Assembly (NCBI GenBank): GCA_036268455.1
Contig: DATAUD010000050.1
Location: forward strand, 1 to 64,000
Source: DATAUD01 sp036268455
GTDB taxonomy: Bacteria; Verrucomicrobiota; Verrucomicrobiia; Limisphaerales; Palsa-1400
Direction: 5' to 3'
Length of the DNA stretch: 64,000 nucleotides
Shown here piece after piece: positions 23,971 to 32,692 of this stretch (positions are counted from its first letter, which is position 1; each line of letters begins with the position of its first letter). Both the position numbers and the translations under genes were made by a program. Under the pieces are notes generated by a model. It was not told the origin of the DNA, did not search any database, and worked only from the letters and a program-made list of their open reading frames with translations.

Positions 23971-24243
23971 ATTCTGACAGAGAACAAGATTCTGTCAAAT
24001 TTTTTTGTGATATTTTTATTGGAGTGCCGAAATTCCCGCGCAAAACCCTTGCGCGGAGTGACTTGTGGATAAAACAGGACTCTTTTGCGCCCAAATGTCC
24101 ACACCCGTGCTGATGTTGTTCGGACAGAACCAGCATTCTACGAAAAACTGCGGATTCAAGGTCGCCAATGGCGACGCGTGGGAATTTTTCGATATGGTTT
24201 GAGGGTACTTAATCGAATCTGTAAGGAGGAGGATTCTGTGCGC

Positions 24244-25755
24244 TTACCGGGAATTCCGTCCGCCTGACCAAGCTTTTTTTCGAGCTTGCCGTTTATCACC
24301 CGATTGTTTCTTAGGGTGGGGCCGGCGGATAGGCTCGATGGTTTTTTCACGGTCGCGCGACGCCAAAATTATCGGGCAGCCTTCGTATCCGAACGCTTTG
24401 CGCATCTCGTCTCCGAGGTATTTTTTGTATTTGTCCGAAAATAAATCCGCGCGATTGACGAAGAGCAGGAACATCGGCGGCGACAACTTGATTTGCGTGG
24501 CGTAGAAGAATTTTAACCGATGCCCGGCGGAACTGACTGGCTGGCGGCGCTCGATGGCGTCGTGCAGGGTGCGGTTGAGAATGGCGGTAGGGATGCGCTG
24601 GCGCAATTGCGAGGCGACATAACGGACCGATTCGAGCAAACGCTCCAGATGGAAGCCCGAAAGGGCCGAAGTGAAAATCACCGGGGCGTAATCGAGGAAA
24701 AAAAGGCGCTCGCGCACCCAATCACCAAATTCCCCCAGGGAGGAGAGGGGTTTGGCTTGTCCTTCGCGATGCACGTGCGGGTCCCGCTCGTTTAATTTCC
24801 TGCGGCCGCTCTCAAGCCCGGGCGCCACCAAATCCCATTTGTTGATAACCAGAATGCAGGCTTTTCGCTGCTCGATGATTTTGTCCGCCACTTTTTTGTC
24901 CTGCGACAATATGCCGGCTTCCGCGTCCAGGACAAAAATCACAATGTCGCACCGGGCAATCGAGTCTTCCGTCCGTTTGACACTGAAGAATTCCACCGAA
25001 TCGTCCACCCGCCGCTTTTGCCGGACCCCCGCCGTATCGATCAAAATGTAGTTCTGCCGAACCCCCTCCGTTTCGACGACAAATGGAACATCCACAGCGT
25101 CGCGCGTCGTTCCCGGGATTGCGGTAACGATCACCCGTTTCGACTGGGTCAGGGCGTTGATGAGGGATGACTTGCCGACATTCGGCCGCCCAACGACGGC
25201 CAGTTTGAGAGGGGCATTCCCCTCGGGGGTGGCGGCTGGGCTCGTTTCGGCGGGGAGCTGTGCCAGGGCGGCGTCCATGAGGGAATCGATCCCGCGTTGG
25301 TGAATGGCGCTGACGGGAAAGATTGACTGAAAGCCGAGTTCTGAAAATTCCCCCGAGCCGATATCATCGCGGTCATTATCCGTCTTATTAACAGCCACCA
25401 GCACCTGTTTTCCCGATCGTTTCAGTCGTAGGGCGACTTCGCGATCCAGCGGCACGACGCCTTCCTGAACGTTGACGACAAGAATGATTACGTTGGCGGC
25501 CTCGATGGCGAGTTCGACCTGCTGGAAGGCGGCTTCGGTGATGACATCGGCCGCCTTTTCGCCGCGGACGAGGCCGATGCCGCCGGTATCGACCAAGGTA
25601 AACGGACGACCGTGCCACTCGACTTCCGCCGTTACGCGGTCGCGGGTGACGCCTGGCTGGTCGTGGACAATGGCGATCCGTTTGCCGGCGATGCGGTTAA
25701 ACAAGGCGGACTTTCCGACATTAGGGCGACCGACGATGGCAATAAGACCTGGCAC
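24244..25755 (-). CDS. der: Ribosome-assembly GTPase Der (EngA)
   Basis: Der has two tandem GTPase domains and acts in 50S ribosome maturation. The 503-residue protein has G1 motifs GRPNVGKS in domain 1 (8-15) and again in domain 2 (VVGRPNVGKSSLINALT), each with a DTAG/DTGG G3 motif. The NKTDND and NKWDL G4 motifs and the C-terminal KH-like domain (PPMFLLFVNRADLFSDKYKKYL) are present. It ends with a basic tail (KKQSGDKRQARKKAWSG) that could contact rRNA. The start codon is GTG 25755. A TATCAT lies 6 nt upstream but without a -35 box. It is a little longer than typical Der because of insertions near 335-350 and the tail. Confidence 0.95.
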   Translation of the reverse strand: MPGLIAIVGRPNVGKSALFNRIAGKRIAIVHDQPGVTRDRVTAEVEWHGRPFTLVDTGGIGLVRGEKAADVITEAAFQQVELAIEAANVIILVVNVQEGVVPLDREVALRLKRSGKQVLVAVNKTDNDRDDIGSGEFSELGFQSIFPVSAIHQRGIDSLMDAALAQLPAETSPAATPEGNAPLKLAVVGRPNVGKSSLINALTQSKRVIVTAIPGTTRDAVDVPFVVETEGVRQNYILIDTAGVRQKRRVDDSVEFFSVKRTEDSIARCDIVIFVLDAEAGILSQDKKVADKIIEQRKACILVINKWDLVAPGLESGRRKLNERDPHVHREGQAKPLSSLGEFGDWVRERLFFLDYAPVIFTSALSGFHLERLLESVRYVASQLRQRIPTAILNRTLHDAIERRQPVSSAGHRLKFFYATQIKLSPPMFLLFVNRADLFSDKYKKYLGDEMRKAFGYEGCPIILASRDREKTIEPIRRPHPKKQSGDKRQARKKAWSGGRNSR

Positions 25756-25810
25756 AGAGGCATGATAGAGGGTTTTTCTGGATTATCCCGATTATTTCCA
25801 ATTTTTCTAT

Positions 25811-25839
25811 TTGTGTCATTGTCTATCTTTTACTATCAT
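25811..25839 (+). promoter_or_regulatory. Putative leaderless promoter of the HTH/zinc-ribbon gene
   Basis: TTGTGT (25811-25816), a 17-nt spacer and TATCAT (25834-25839) precede ATG 25847 by 7 nt. The -10 box matches consensus at 5/6 positions and the -35 at 3/6. There is no Shine-Dalgarno between -10 and ATG. Confidence 0.4.
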
Positions 25840-25846
25840 ATTCTCT

Positions 25847-26305
25847 ATGAATGAAAAACCTGCGGAGAACCCGGAAAAGCGGCATTGGTACTCGATCAAA
25901 GAGGCGGCGGAATATCTCGATATTGGCGAGCCGACCCTTTACCGCTGGATGCGCGAGAACAAGATCACGTTCCGAAAAGTGGGCGATTCCACCCGGTTCT
26001 GGCGTGAGGACCTGGACGCCGTCATGCAGGTTTTTCCCAGCGAGCGCGATATGGAGACGGTGCGCAAGGTTTGCCCGGCGTGCCATACGGGAAGCATGGT
26101 CAAAGGGGCCTTCCGCACCACCGGACTAAACTACTTTCAGCCCACCAAAACGAAATTCTGGACGCTTAAAGCCAGTAGCGTGGCCACTGATGCTTACATG
26201 TGCGATCGCTGCGGATGGATTTCCCTTTTCGGCGACGCCGGAAAACTTGGATCGCTGCTGGATAAGCAAAAGGAAGCCCCGGAAAGCGCCCCAGAAGCGG
26301 ACTAG
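25847..26305 (+). CDS. Excisionase-type HTH domain fused to a zinc ribbon
   Basis: This 152-residue protein has a MerR/excisionase-like winged helix at residues about 13-62 (WYSIKEAAEYLDIGEPTLYR ... KVGDSTRFWREDLDAVM). A probable zinc ribbon follows with C76xxC79 (VCPACHTG) and C119xxC122 (YMCDRCGWIS). It is likely a small DNA-binding regulator or an adaptor; the target is unknown. It is not linked to an integrase, so a phage excisionase role is unlikely. The start at ATG 25847 is supported by the promoter just upstream; an earlier frame opening at 25811 would begin inside that promoter. It overlaps the stop of the convergent SGNH hydrolase gene by 4 bp. Confidence 0.8.
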   Translation: MNEKPAENPEKRHWYSIKEAAEYLDIGEPTLYRWMRENKITFRKVGDSTRFWREDLDAVMQVFPSERDMETVRKVCPACHTGSMVKGAFRTTGLNYFQPTKTKFWTLKASSVATDAYMCDRCGWISLFGDAGKLGSLLDKQKEAPESAPEAD

Positions 26306-26949
26306 GGTTGGTCCAAAACGGGTTTCAGCACTTTCCAAACATTTTCGGCGACTATTTTTTGTCCCTCGGGCGTCGGATGGATTCCATCGGCCTGGTTCAG
26401 CGTGACTTCACCGCCAACACCCGCCAATAAAAAGGGGACGAGAGCGGCGTGATTTTTCGTGGCAACTTCCGGAAAAACTTTCGCGTACGCATCCACGTAA
26501 TCGGGTCCGAGGTTTGCGGGCATTCTCATTCCGGCGATGATGATCTTGATGTCCGGATATTTTTTTTGCGCATGATCGATGATTGCCTGGAGGTTGGATC
26601 GAATCACAGCCACTGGGATGCCGCGCAATCCGTCGTTGCCGCCAAGCTCGACAATCAGGACATCCACCTTGCGTTTCAGCAGCCAATCCAGGCGGCTTAA
26701 TCCATCCGCCGTCGTGTCCCCACTGACGCCTGCGGGGACGATTTTGAACGGCAGGGCCGCCGCGTTGATTTTTTCCTGCAACAAGGCCGGATACGCTTCC
26801 TCCTGCTCGACGCCATACCCGGCGGCAAGGCTATCGCCCAGGACGACGACTGTTTTCCGCGCCGCCGCGGCTGTGACCTGCTGCGTCACTACGAGCAGCG
26901 ACAGCGCCAAAAATATCGCTTTCCCCAAAATCTCTCTGGCATCATTCAC
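26302..26949 (-). CDS. SGNH/GDSL hydrolase, TesA-like
   Basis: This is a secreted or periplasmic esterase/thioesterase of 215 residues counted from GTG 26949. It has a signal peptide (about 10-29, LALSLLVVTQQVTAAA), block I VVLGDSLAAGYG with catalytic S40, block II around GVSGDTT (74-80), block III GGND (103-106), and DGIHPTPEG with the catalytic Asp-His pair near 190-196. A longer start at 27003 would run into the divergent ABC gene and is rejected. Divergence from a YbbA/YbbP-type ABC pair mirrors the tesA-ybbA-ybbP arrangement of E. coli, which supports the TesA-like label. Confidence 0.88.
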   Translation of the reverse strand: MNDAREILGKAIFLALSLLVVTQQVTAAAARKTVVVLGDSLAAGYGVEQEEAYPALLQEKINAAALPFKIVPAGVSGDTTADGLSRLDWLLKRKVDVLIVELGGNDGLRGIPVAVIRSNLQAIIDHAQKKYPDIKIIIAGMRMPANLGPDYVDAYAKVFPEVATKNHAALVPFLLAGVGGEVTLNQADGIHPTPEGQKIVAENVWKVLKPVLDQP

Positions 26950-26954
26950 AAGTA

Positions 26955-27662
26955 ATGGTGAACCAGTTATCAGACCCGCGCAAGGAGGCCGGCGCAAAGA
27001 CAATCCTCGAAGTCCGCCATCTGACCAAAACCTACGGTGATCTCACGGTGGTCAAAGACATCAATTTCGCCGTTCCGTCCGGTTCGACGTGCGCGATTGT
27101 GGGGCCTTCCGGCAGCGGGAAAACGACGTTGCTCGGATTGTGCGCGGGACTGGACCAGCCGAGCGAAGGGAATGTGTTTTTGGACGGGACAGATATTGGC
27201 GCGCTGGACGAAAATGGGCGGGCACGGGAGCGCGCTGAAAACATCGGGTTCGTCTTTCAAAGTTTCCAATTGATCCCCACCTTGACCGCGCTGGAAAATG
27301 TCATGGTGCCGATGGAGTTGCGCGGCAAGGGCGGCGCGAGCACGGCCACGAAAGCCCGCGAATTGCTGGAGCGGGTCGGCCTCGGCGGGCGGTTGGCGCA
27401 TTATCCGTCGCAGTTGTCCGGCGGCGAACAACAACGAACCGCGCTCGCACGCGCCTTCATCAACCAGCCAAAAATACTTTTCGCCGACGAACCGACTGGC
27501 AACCTCGACACGGAAACGGGGCGGCTGGTGATCGATAATTTGTTTGCGCTCAACGCGTCCTTCGGCACGACGCTTGTGATCGTGACGCATGACTCTGAAT
27601 TGGCGGGCCGCACCGGGCGCGTCATTCGGCTCAAGGCAGGCGTGATCGTGCCGGACACATGA
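26955..27662 (+). CDS. ABC transporter ATP-binding protein (YbbA/LolD type)
   Basis: The 235-residue ATPase belongs to the MacB/LolD/FtsE group. It has Walker A GPSGSGKT (50-57), a Q-loop near VFQSFQLIPTLTALENV, signature LSGGEQQR, Walker B ILFADEPTGNLD and the H-switch VTHD. The following gene encodes its permease and overlaps it by 4 bp (ATGA). The start is 5 bp from that of the divergent SGNH hydrolase gene, so the two 5' ends have overlapping promoters. By analogy with YbbA/YbbP the exported substrate is unknown, possibly a lipid or hydrophobic compound. Confidence 0.92.
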   Translation: MVNQLSDPRKEAGAKTILEVRHLTKTYGDLTVVKDINFAVPSGSTCAIVGPSGSGKTTLLGLCAGLDQPSEGNVFLDGTDIGALDENGRARERAENIGFVFQSFQLIPTLTALENVMVPMELRGKGGASTATKARELLERVGLGGRLAHYPSQLSGGEQQRTALARAFINQPKILFADEPTGNLDTETGRLVIDNLFALNASFGTTLVIVTHDSELAGRTGRVIRLKAGVIVPDT

Positions 27663-30208
27663 TCGAGGTCATCCAACATTTGTTCCGACCGTGGACGTGG
27701 CGGATGTGCTGGCGCGATTGCCGAACGAACCGGGGGCGGCTGCTTTTGTTTTCGCTATCCATCGTCCTGGGCGTGGCCGCGCTTGCGGCGATTGGTTCGC
27801 TAGGCGTGAATTTGAACCGCGCCGTGGAGGAACAGGCCAAAACGCTGCTCGGCGCCGATCTTTCCATTTCCTCACGCCAGTCGTTCTCAACGAATGAAGA
27901 GCGCCTTTTCACGCAACTTGGCGGCGAACAGGCGCGGCAAATCGCCTTCAACTCGATGGTGTATTTTCCGTCCGGCGATGGCACGCGGCTGGCGCAGGTG
28001 CGGGCGTTGAGCGGCGGATTTCCTTTCTACGGTAGATTTGAAACCGAGCCGGCATCGGCCGTCGAGGAATTCGAGAAAGGGTTGGGTGCGCTGGTGGAGG
28101 AAAACCTGTTGATCCAGTTCGACGCGAAGCCCGGCGGCATCGTGCGAATCGGGCGGCTGTCGGTCCCGATTGCGGGCGCGCTGCGAAAAGTTCCCGGAGA
28201 AAGCGCGGCGCTGGCGTTGATCTCGCCGCGGGTTTATCTGCCGATGAAGGATGTCCCTGCCACCGAATTGCTCGGGAAAGGAACCTTGGCGCGTTACACT
28301 GTTTTCTTCAAGTTCCCCGTCGGCACGGACGTCGGAAAGCTTGTCAAGTCGATTGAGTCGCAATTGGACAAATTCCGGCTTTCGAGCGAAACCGTCGAAA
28401 AACGAAAACAGGATTTGGGCCGGGCGATGGAAAATCTCTATCACTTTTTGAACCTAGCCGGATTGATCGCGCTGCTGCTGGGCGGCATCGGCGTGGCCGG
28501 GGCGATCCACACGCACGTCAAACAAAAACTCCCAACGGCCGCGATTTTGCGATGCCTCGGCGCGCCGGTTTCGCAGACTTTCGCGGTTTATTTGGCCCAG
28601 GGGATTGCGCTCGGCCTAGCCGGGGCGATTTTGGGCGCGCTGCTGGGAGCGATCATTCAAAGCGCGCTCCCGCAAGCGCTGAAATCGTTCATTCCGTTTG
28701 ATTTTGAATTCAGGATTTCCTGGCTGGCGGTCGGACGGGCCGGGGCGATTGGGTTTTGCACCTGTCTGTTGTTCGCATTGCTGCCATTGCTGGCGATACG
28801 CCGGGTTTCGCCGCTGGCGGCGTTGAGAGTGGCGTGGGAACCGGCGCGCGCCGCGCGGGACCCGTTGCGATGGCTCGTCGTCGGAATTCTTTTTGTGGCC
28901 TTCTTCGCTTTCGGCCTCGGCCAGGAGCGCGACTGGCGCATGGCGCTCGGCTTCGCAGGGGCGTTGGGGTTTGTGTTTGCGACGCTGGCGGGAACGGCGG
29001 TGCTGCTCATGCGTTTGGTGAGAAAATTGGTCCTGCCCGGGCTGCCGTTCGTTTTTCGGCAAGGGCTGGCGGGACTGCACCGGCCCAACAACCGCACGAA
29101 CCTCTTGATTTTTTCGCTCGGTATCGGGACTTTTTTGCTGACGTCGATTGCGTTTATCGAACACATGCTCGCGGGCGACATGCTGATCTCGACGGGAAGC
29201 GGGCAGGCGAACGCGATCCTATTCGACATCCAGCGCGGTCAACTGTCCGGTGTCTCGAACCTCGTCGCGGGCCTGCAATTGCCGGTGCTGGACGAATTGC
29301 CGCTCGTCAACATGCGGATTTCATCGATTAAAGGGCGCGATGTGGAATCCTTGCTGGCCGACAAAGAAAGCCATATTCCATCGTGGCCGTTGCGCCGCGA
29401 GTATCGCAGCACCTACACCGATCATTTGCGCGACGCCGAACATGTCATCGCCGGCCAATGGATAGGACGCACAACCAACAGCGACAACGTGCCGATTTCT
29501 GTCGAGGAGGACATTGCGAAGGACCTGCGGGTTGGCGTTGGGGACAAAATTGTGTTTGACGTTCAGGGATTGCCGATAACGACGCGCGTGGCGAGCCTGC
29601 GGAAAATCGATTGGCGGCGAATGGAGCCGAACTTTTTCATGCTGTTTCCGGCGGGCGTATTAGAAGAGGCGCCGGCGATGGACGTTTTGGTGACGCGCGT
29701 GACGACGAGCGCGCAATCCGCGCAATTGCAGCGGGCGATGGTGAAAGCCTTTCCAAACGTCTCGGTAATCGACTTGACTATGATCGTGCAAACGCTCGAC
29801 GCGATTGTGAACAAGGTCTTTTTCGTAATCCGGTTCATGGCGCTTTTCACGGTGCTGACGGGAATTCTCGTCCTGATCAGCGCCCTGGTGACGGGACATT
29901 TCCAGCGCGTGCGCGAGAGCGTGCTGTTGCGGACGCTGGGCGCGTCGAGCGGCCAGGTATTTGGAATCCTCCTGGTGGAATACCTCTCGCTGGGCGTGGT
30001 CGCCGCGCTGACAGGCGTCATTCTGGCGTTGGGAGGGGCGTGGGCGCTCGGGCAATTCGTTTTCCACGTTCACTTCGCGCCGGAAGCCGCGCCGATTGTT
30101 TTGGCATTTGTAATTGTCCCGCTGCTGACCGGCGGCGTTGGGCTTTTTATGAGCCGCCGGATTCTTCGGTATCCCCCGCTGGAACTGTTGCGCGCCGAGG
30201 CTGGCTAG
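27659..30208 (+). CDS. ABC transporter permease (YbbP/FtsX type)
   Basis: This is an 849-residue inner-membrane permease with two FtsX-type transmembrane units. An N-terminal anchor (about 27-49, LLLFSLSIVLGVAALAAIGSLGVNL) precedes a periplasmic MacB-like core (about 50-255). Membrane helices lie at about 260-430, with further helices near 480-505 (TNLLIFSLGIGTFLLTSIAF), a second periplasmic domain (about 510-710) and four C-terminal helices (about 720-840). The size and duplicated layout fit the YbbP/YbjB-like group rather than short LolC permeases. It forms a two-gene transporter with the upstream ATPase. Confidence 0.9.
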   Translation: MIEVIQHLFRPWTWRMCWRDCRTNRGRLLLFSLSIVLGVAALAAIGSLGVNLNRAVEEQAKTLLGADLSISSRQSFSTNEERLFTQLGGEQARQIAFNSMVYFPSGDGTRLAQVRALSGGFPFYGRFETEPASAVEEFEKGLGALVEENLLIQFDAKPGGIVRIGRLSVPIAGALRKVPGESAALALISPRVYLPMKDVPATELLGKGTLARYTVFFKFPVGTDVGKLVKSIESQLDKFRLSSETVEKRKQDLGRAMENLYHFLNLAGLIALLLGGIGVAGAIHTHVKQKLPTAAILRCLGAPVSQTFAVYLAQGIALGLAGAILGALLGAIIQSALPQALKSFIPFDFEFRISWLAVGRAGAIGFCTCLLFALLPLLAIRRVSPLAALRVAWEPARAARDPLRWLVVGILFVAFFAFGLGQERDWRMALGFAGALGFVFATLAGTAVLLMRLVRKLVLPGLPFVFRQGLAGLHRPNNRTNLLIFSLGIGTFLLTSIAFIEHMLAGDMLISTGSGQANAILFDIQRGQLSGVSNLVAGLQLPVLDELPLVNMRISSIKGRDVESLLADKESHIPSWPLRREYRSTYTDHLRDAEHVIAGQWIGRTTNSDNVPISVEEDIAKDLRVGVGDKIVFDVQGLPITTRVASLRKIDWRRMEPNFFMLFPAGVLEEAPAMDVLVTRVTTSAQSAQLQRAMVKAFPNVSVIDLTMIVQTLDAIVNKVFFVIRFMALFTVLTGILVLISALVTGHFQRVRESVLLRTLGASSGQVFGILLVEYLSLGVVAALTGVILALGGAWALGQFVFHVHFAPEAAPIVLAFVIVPLLTGGVGLFMSRRILRYPPLELLRAEAG

Positions 30209-30232
30209 CGTTTTCGGGCAATCGGGCGTAAC

Positions 30233-32674
30233 ATGCTGGCTCAAATGACGCCAGGCGCACATCTCGAACGAAAACAGCACAAGCCGGAATTGCTTGCGCC
30301 GGCCGGTGATTGGGGGTGCGCCAAGGCTGCCGTCGAAAATGGCGCGGATGCCATTTATTTTGGGCTTGATCGCTTCAATGCCCGAATGCGCGCCCATAAT
30401 TTCACCGAGGCGGACCTGCCACGGCTTATGGATTTTCTGCACCGGCGCGGCGTCAAGGGTTACGTGACATTCAATACGCTCGTCTTCGCGGATGAAATGG
30501 CCGACGCCGAACAATATCTGCGCGCCTTGATTGCCTCGGGGGTTGATGCCGCTATCGTCCAGGATGTGGGGATTTGCCGGCTGATTCGCCGATTGTCGCC
30601 GGATTTTCCCATTCACGCATCGACACAGATGACCGTTACCAGCGCGGCGGGTGTGGAATTTGTTCGTGATCTCGGTTGCAGTCTTGTGGTGCTCGCGCGC
30701 GAATGTTCGCTCAAGGAAATCGAAAAAATTCCGCCCGCCACGTTGCCGCTGGAAGTTTTTGTTCACGGTGCGCTCTGCGTGGCTTATTCCGGCCAATGCC
30801 TGACCAGCGAATCTCTCGGCGGCCGTTCCGCCAATCGCGGCGAGTGCGCCCAGGCTTGCCGGATGCCTTACGAACTCATTTCCGATGGCAAGACCGTCGA
30901 GCTTGGCGACCGCCGTTATCTTCTCAGCCCGCAGGATTTGGCGGGGCTGGAGCTTTTGCCGGAAATCATCCGCGCCGGTGTTGTTTCATTGAAAATCGAG
31001 GGCCGTCTCAAGTCGCCGGAATACGTCGCCAACATCACGCGAATTTACCGGCGGGCGTTGGACGAGGCTTCCGCTCCGCGCGAGGAGAGCCGGTACGATC
31101 TCGAGATGGCTTTTTCGCGCGGTCTTCATACGGGATGGTTTGGCGGCATCGACAATCAGCGGCTTGTTCACGCGCGATTTGGAAAAAAGCGCGGGGTCTA
31201 TTTGGGCGAGGTCCGGCGCGTTGCGAATAGCGCGGTGTATGCGCGCCTGCAAGCTCCTCTCAAAGCCGGCGACGGGATCGTTTTCGACGCCGGGCGTCCC
31301 GATGAAAAGGAAGAGGGTGGGCGCGTCTCCAGACTTTCCAACAGCAACGAATCGGAAATCCGCATCTTCGGGGAAATCGACCTCAACCGCGTCCACCCCG
31401 GCGACAAAATCTGGAAAACCAGCGACCCCGAGCTGGACCGCAGGCTCCGCCAAAGTTATGCGGGCGACGCGCCGCGCTTCCGCCGTCCGCTTGACTGCGA
31501 AGTCCACGGGCACGCGGGCGCGCCACTGACGCTCATTGGCCGCGACGGTCAGGGGCACACCGTTCAACTCTCTTCGTCCGTCCCCCTCGCCGCCGCGACA
31601 CAACATCCGCTGACTGCGGAAAAGTTGCGCGAACAAATTGGGCGGATGGGTGGAACGCCGTTTCAATTAGGAAAGCTGGAGAACCGCCTTGAAGGCGAAG
31701 TCATCCTGCCGGTGAGCGAACTCAACTCTGTGCGTCGCGAATTGGTCAGTCAAATCGAACAACTCCGCGCCCGATCGCTTCGCTGGACGCTGCTGGAGAA
31801 TCCCCGATGGACGGCGCCGGATGCCGGTGGTTTGCGCGGCGAATCGCGCCTGATCGTCCTTGTGCGAAATATCGAGCAATTGGCCGCCGCGCTCTCCTTC
31901 GATTTGGCGGCCATCTATTGCGAATTTGAAGACCCCAAAAAATATCGCGACGCTGTCGCCCAATTTCGCGCCGCCAAAACCAGATCGGAAATTTTCGTTG
32001 CGCCACCGCGCATTTTTAAGGCGGGAGAGGAATGGATACTAAAACAAGTCCGTTCCTCTGAAGCTGACGGCTACCTCGTCCGCAACTACGACCATCTCAA
32101 ATTTTTCGCCGACTGCCGCCGCATCGGCGATTTTTCGCTCAACATCGCGAATGGGCTGGCCGCCGATTATTTTAAAAACCGCTTCGGCCTCGAACGTCTG
32201 ACGGCCTCTTACGATCTAAACATGCGCCAGCTTGAAGCGCTGTTGCAATCCACCCCGCCGCAATGGTTCGAGATCACGATTCATCAGCACATGCCGATGT
32301 TCCACATGGAGCACTGTGTTTTTTGCGCCTTTCTCAGCAGCGGGACCGATTACACGAACTGCGGACGCCCGTGCGACAAACACAATGTGCAAATCCGCGA
32401 CCGCGTCGGTCTGGATCATCCTTTAAAAGCCGACGCCGGCTGCCGCAACACCGTCTTCAACGCGCGAGCGCAAACCGGCGCCGAATACGTTGCGCGGTTA
32501 TTGACCCTCGGAGCGCGGGATTTTCGGATTGAGTTTGTCAACGAGAATGCGGCGGAAACGGCGCGTGTCATTGGCAGGTATCAGGCGTTATTGAAAGGCG
32601 AAGTGACCGGCGCGCAATTGTGGCGTGAACTAAAACTGCAAAACCAACTTGGCGTCACGCGCGGCGCCGTTTGA
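30233..32674 (+). CDS. Peptidase U32 family protein (RlhA/TrhP relative)
   Basis: The 813-residue protein begins with the U32 core: KPELLAPAGDWGCAKAAVENGADAIYFGLD near residues 20-47. The signature ELFVHGALC-type segment (EVFVHGALCVAYSGQCLTSE) and four cysteines in CLTSESLGGRSANRGECAQACR follow near 180-215. The long C-terminal region (about 380-813) has the PHMEHCVFCAF-like motif (FHMEHCVFCAFLSSGTDYTN) and CGRPCDKH, likely binding a second metal or Fe-S centre. Characterised relatives hydroxylate 23S rRNA (RlhA, about 650 residues) or tRNA (TrhP) rather than acting as proteases. This one is longer than RlhA. A short gap separates it from the upstream permease. Confidence 0.85.
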   Translation: MLAQMTPGAHLERKQHKPELLAPAGDWGCAKAAVENGADAIYFGLDRFNARMRAHNFTEADLPRLMDFLHRRGVKGYVTFNTLVFADEMADAEQYLRALIASGVDAAIVQDVGICRLIRRLSPDFPIHASTQMTVTSAAGVEFVRDLGCSLVVLARECSLKEIEKIPPATLPLEVFVHGALCVAYSGQCLTSESLGGRSANRGECAQACRMPYELISDGKTVELGDRRYLLSPQDLAGLELLPEIIRAGVVSLKIEGRLKSPEYVANITRIYRRALDEASAPREESRYDLEMAFSRGLHTGWFGGIDNQRLVHARFGKKRGVYLGEVRRVANSAVYARLQAPLKAGDGIVFDAGRPDEKEEGGRVSRLSNSNESEIRIFGEIDLNRVHPGDKIWKTSDPELDRRLRQSYAGDAPRFRRPLDCEVHGHAGAPLTLIGRDGQGHTVQLSSSVPLAAATQHPLTAEKLREQIGRMGGTPFQLGKLENRLEGEVILPVSELNSVRRELVSQIEQLRARSLRWTLLENPRWTAPDAGGLRGESRLIVLVRNIEQLAAALSFDLAAIYCEFEDPKKYRDAVAQFRAAKTRSEIFVAPPRIFKAGEEWILKQVRSSEADGYLVRNYDHLKFFADCRRIGDFSLNIANGLAADYFKNRFGLERLTASYDLNMRQLEALLQSTPPQWFEITIHQHMPMFHMEHCVFCAFLSSGTDYTNCGRPCDKHNVQIRDRVGLDHPLKADAGCRNTVFNARAQTGAEYVARLLTLGARDFRIEFVNENAAETARVIGRYQALLKGEVTGAQLWRELKLQNQLGVTRGAV

Positions 32675-32692
32675 TTCGCATTCCGCGGTCCG

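Larger units (their letters stand above)
23867..24243. other. 377-bp intergenic region upstream of the porin and downstream of der
   Basis: The part near the porin is AT-rich and holds a -10-like TATAAA (minus strand, 23886-23881), two 19-bp dyads and a TGACAGA/TCTGTCA inverted repeat (23975-23997). The part near der contains a perfect 6-bp hairpin GTCGCC-AAT-GGCGAC at about 24157-24171 with no T-tract. Short reading frames here look non-coding. Confidence 0.5.

Noticed and set aside
23975..23997. Pho box upstream of the OprP-like porin
   Set aside because: CTGTCA-like words occur, but their spacing (15 bp instead of 11) does not match the PhoB consensus; I record the inverted repeat only.
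24157..24171. GTCGCC-AAT-GGCGAC hairpin as a terminator
   Set aside because: It is not followed by a T-tract and lies between genes where no clear transcript end is expected.
25847..26305. Phage excisionase
   Set aside because: No integrase, attachment site or phage gene is nearby, and the protein has an added zinc ribbon.
29660..30796. 378-codon minus-strand open frame
   Set aside because: It spans the end of the YbbP-like permease and the start of the U32 gene on the opposite strand and has low-complexity composition; an artefact of high GC codon use.
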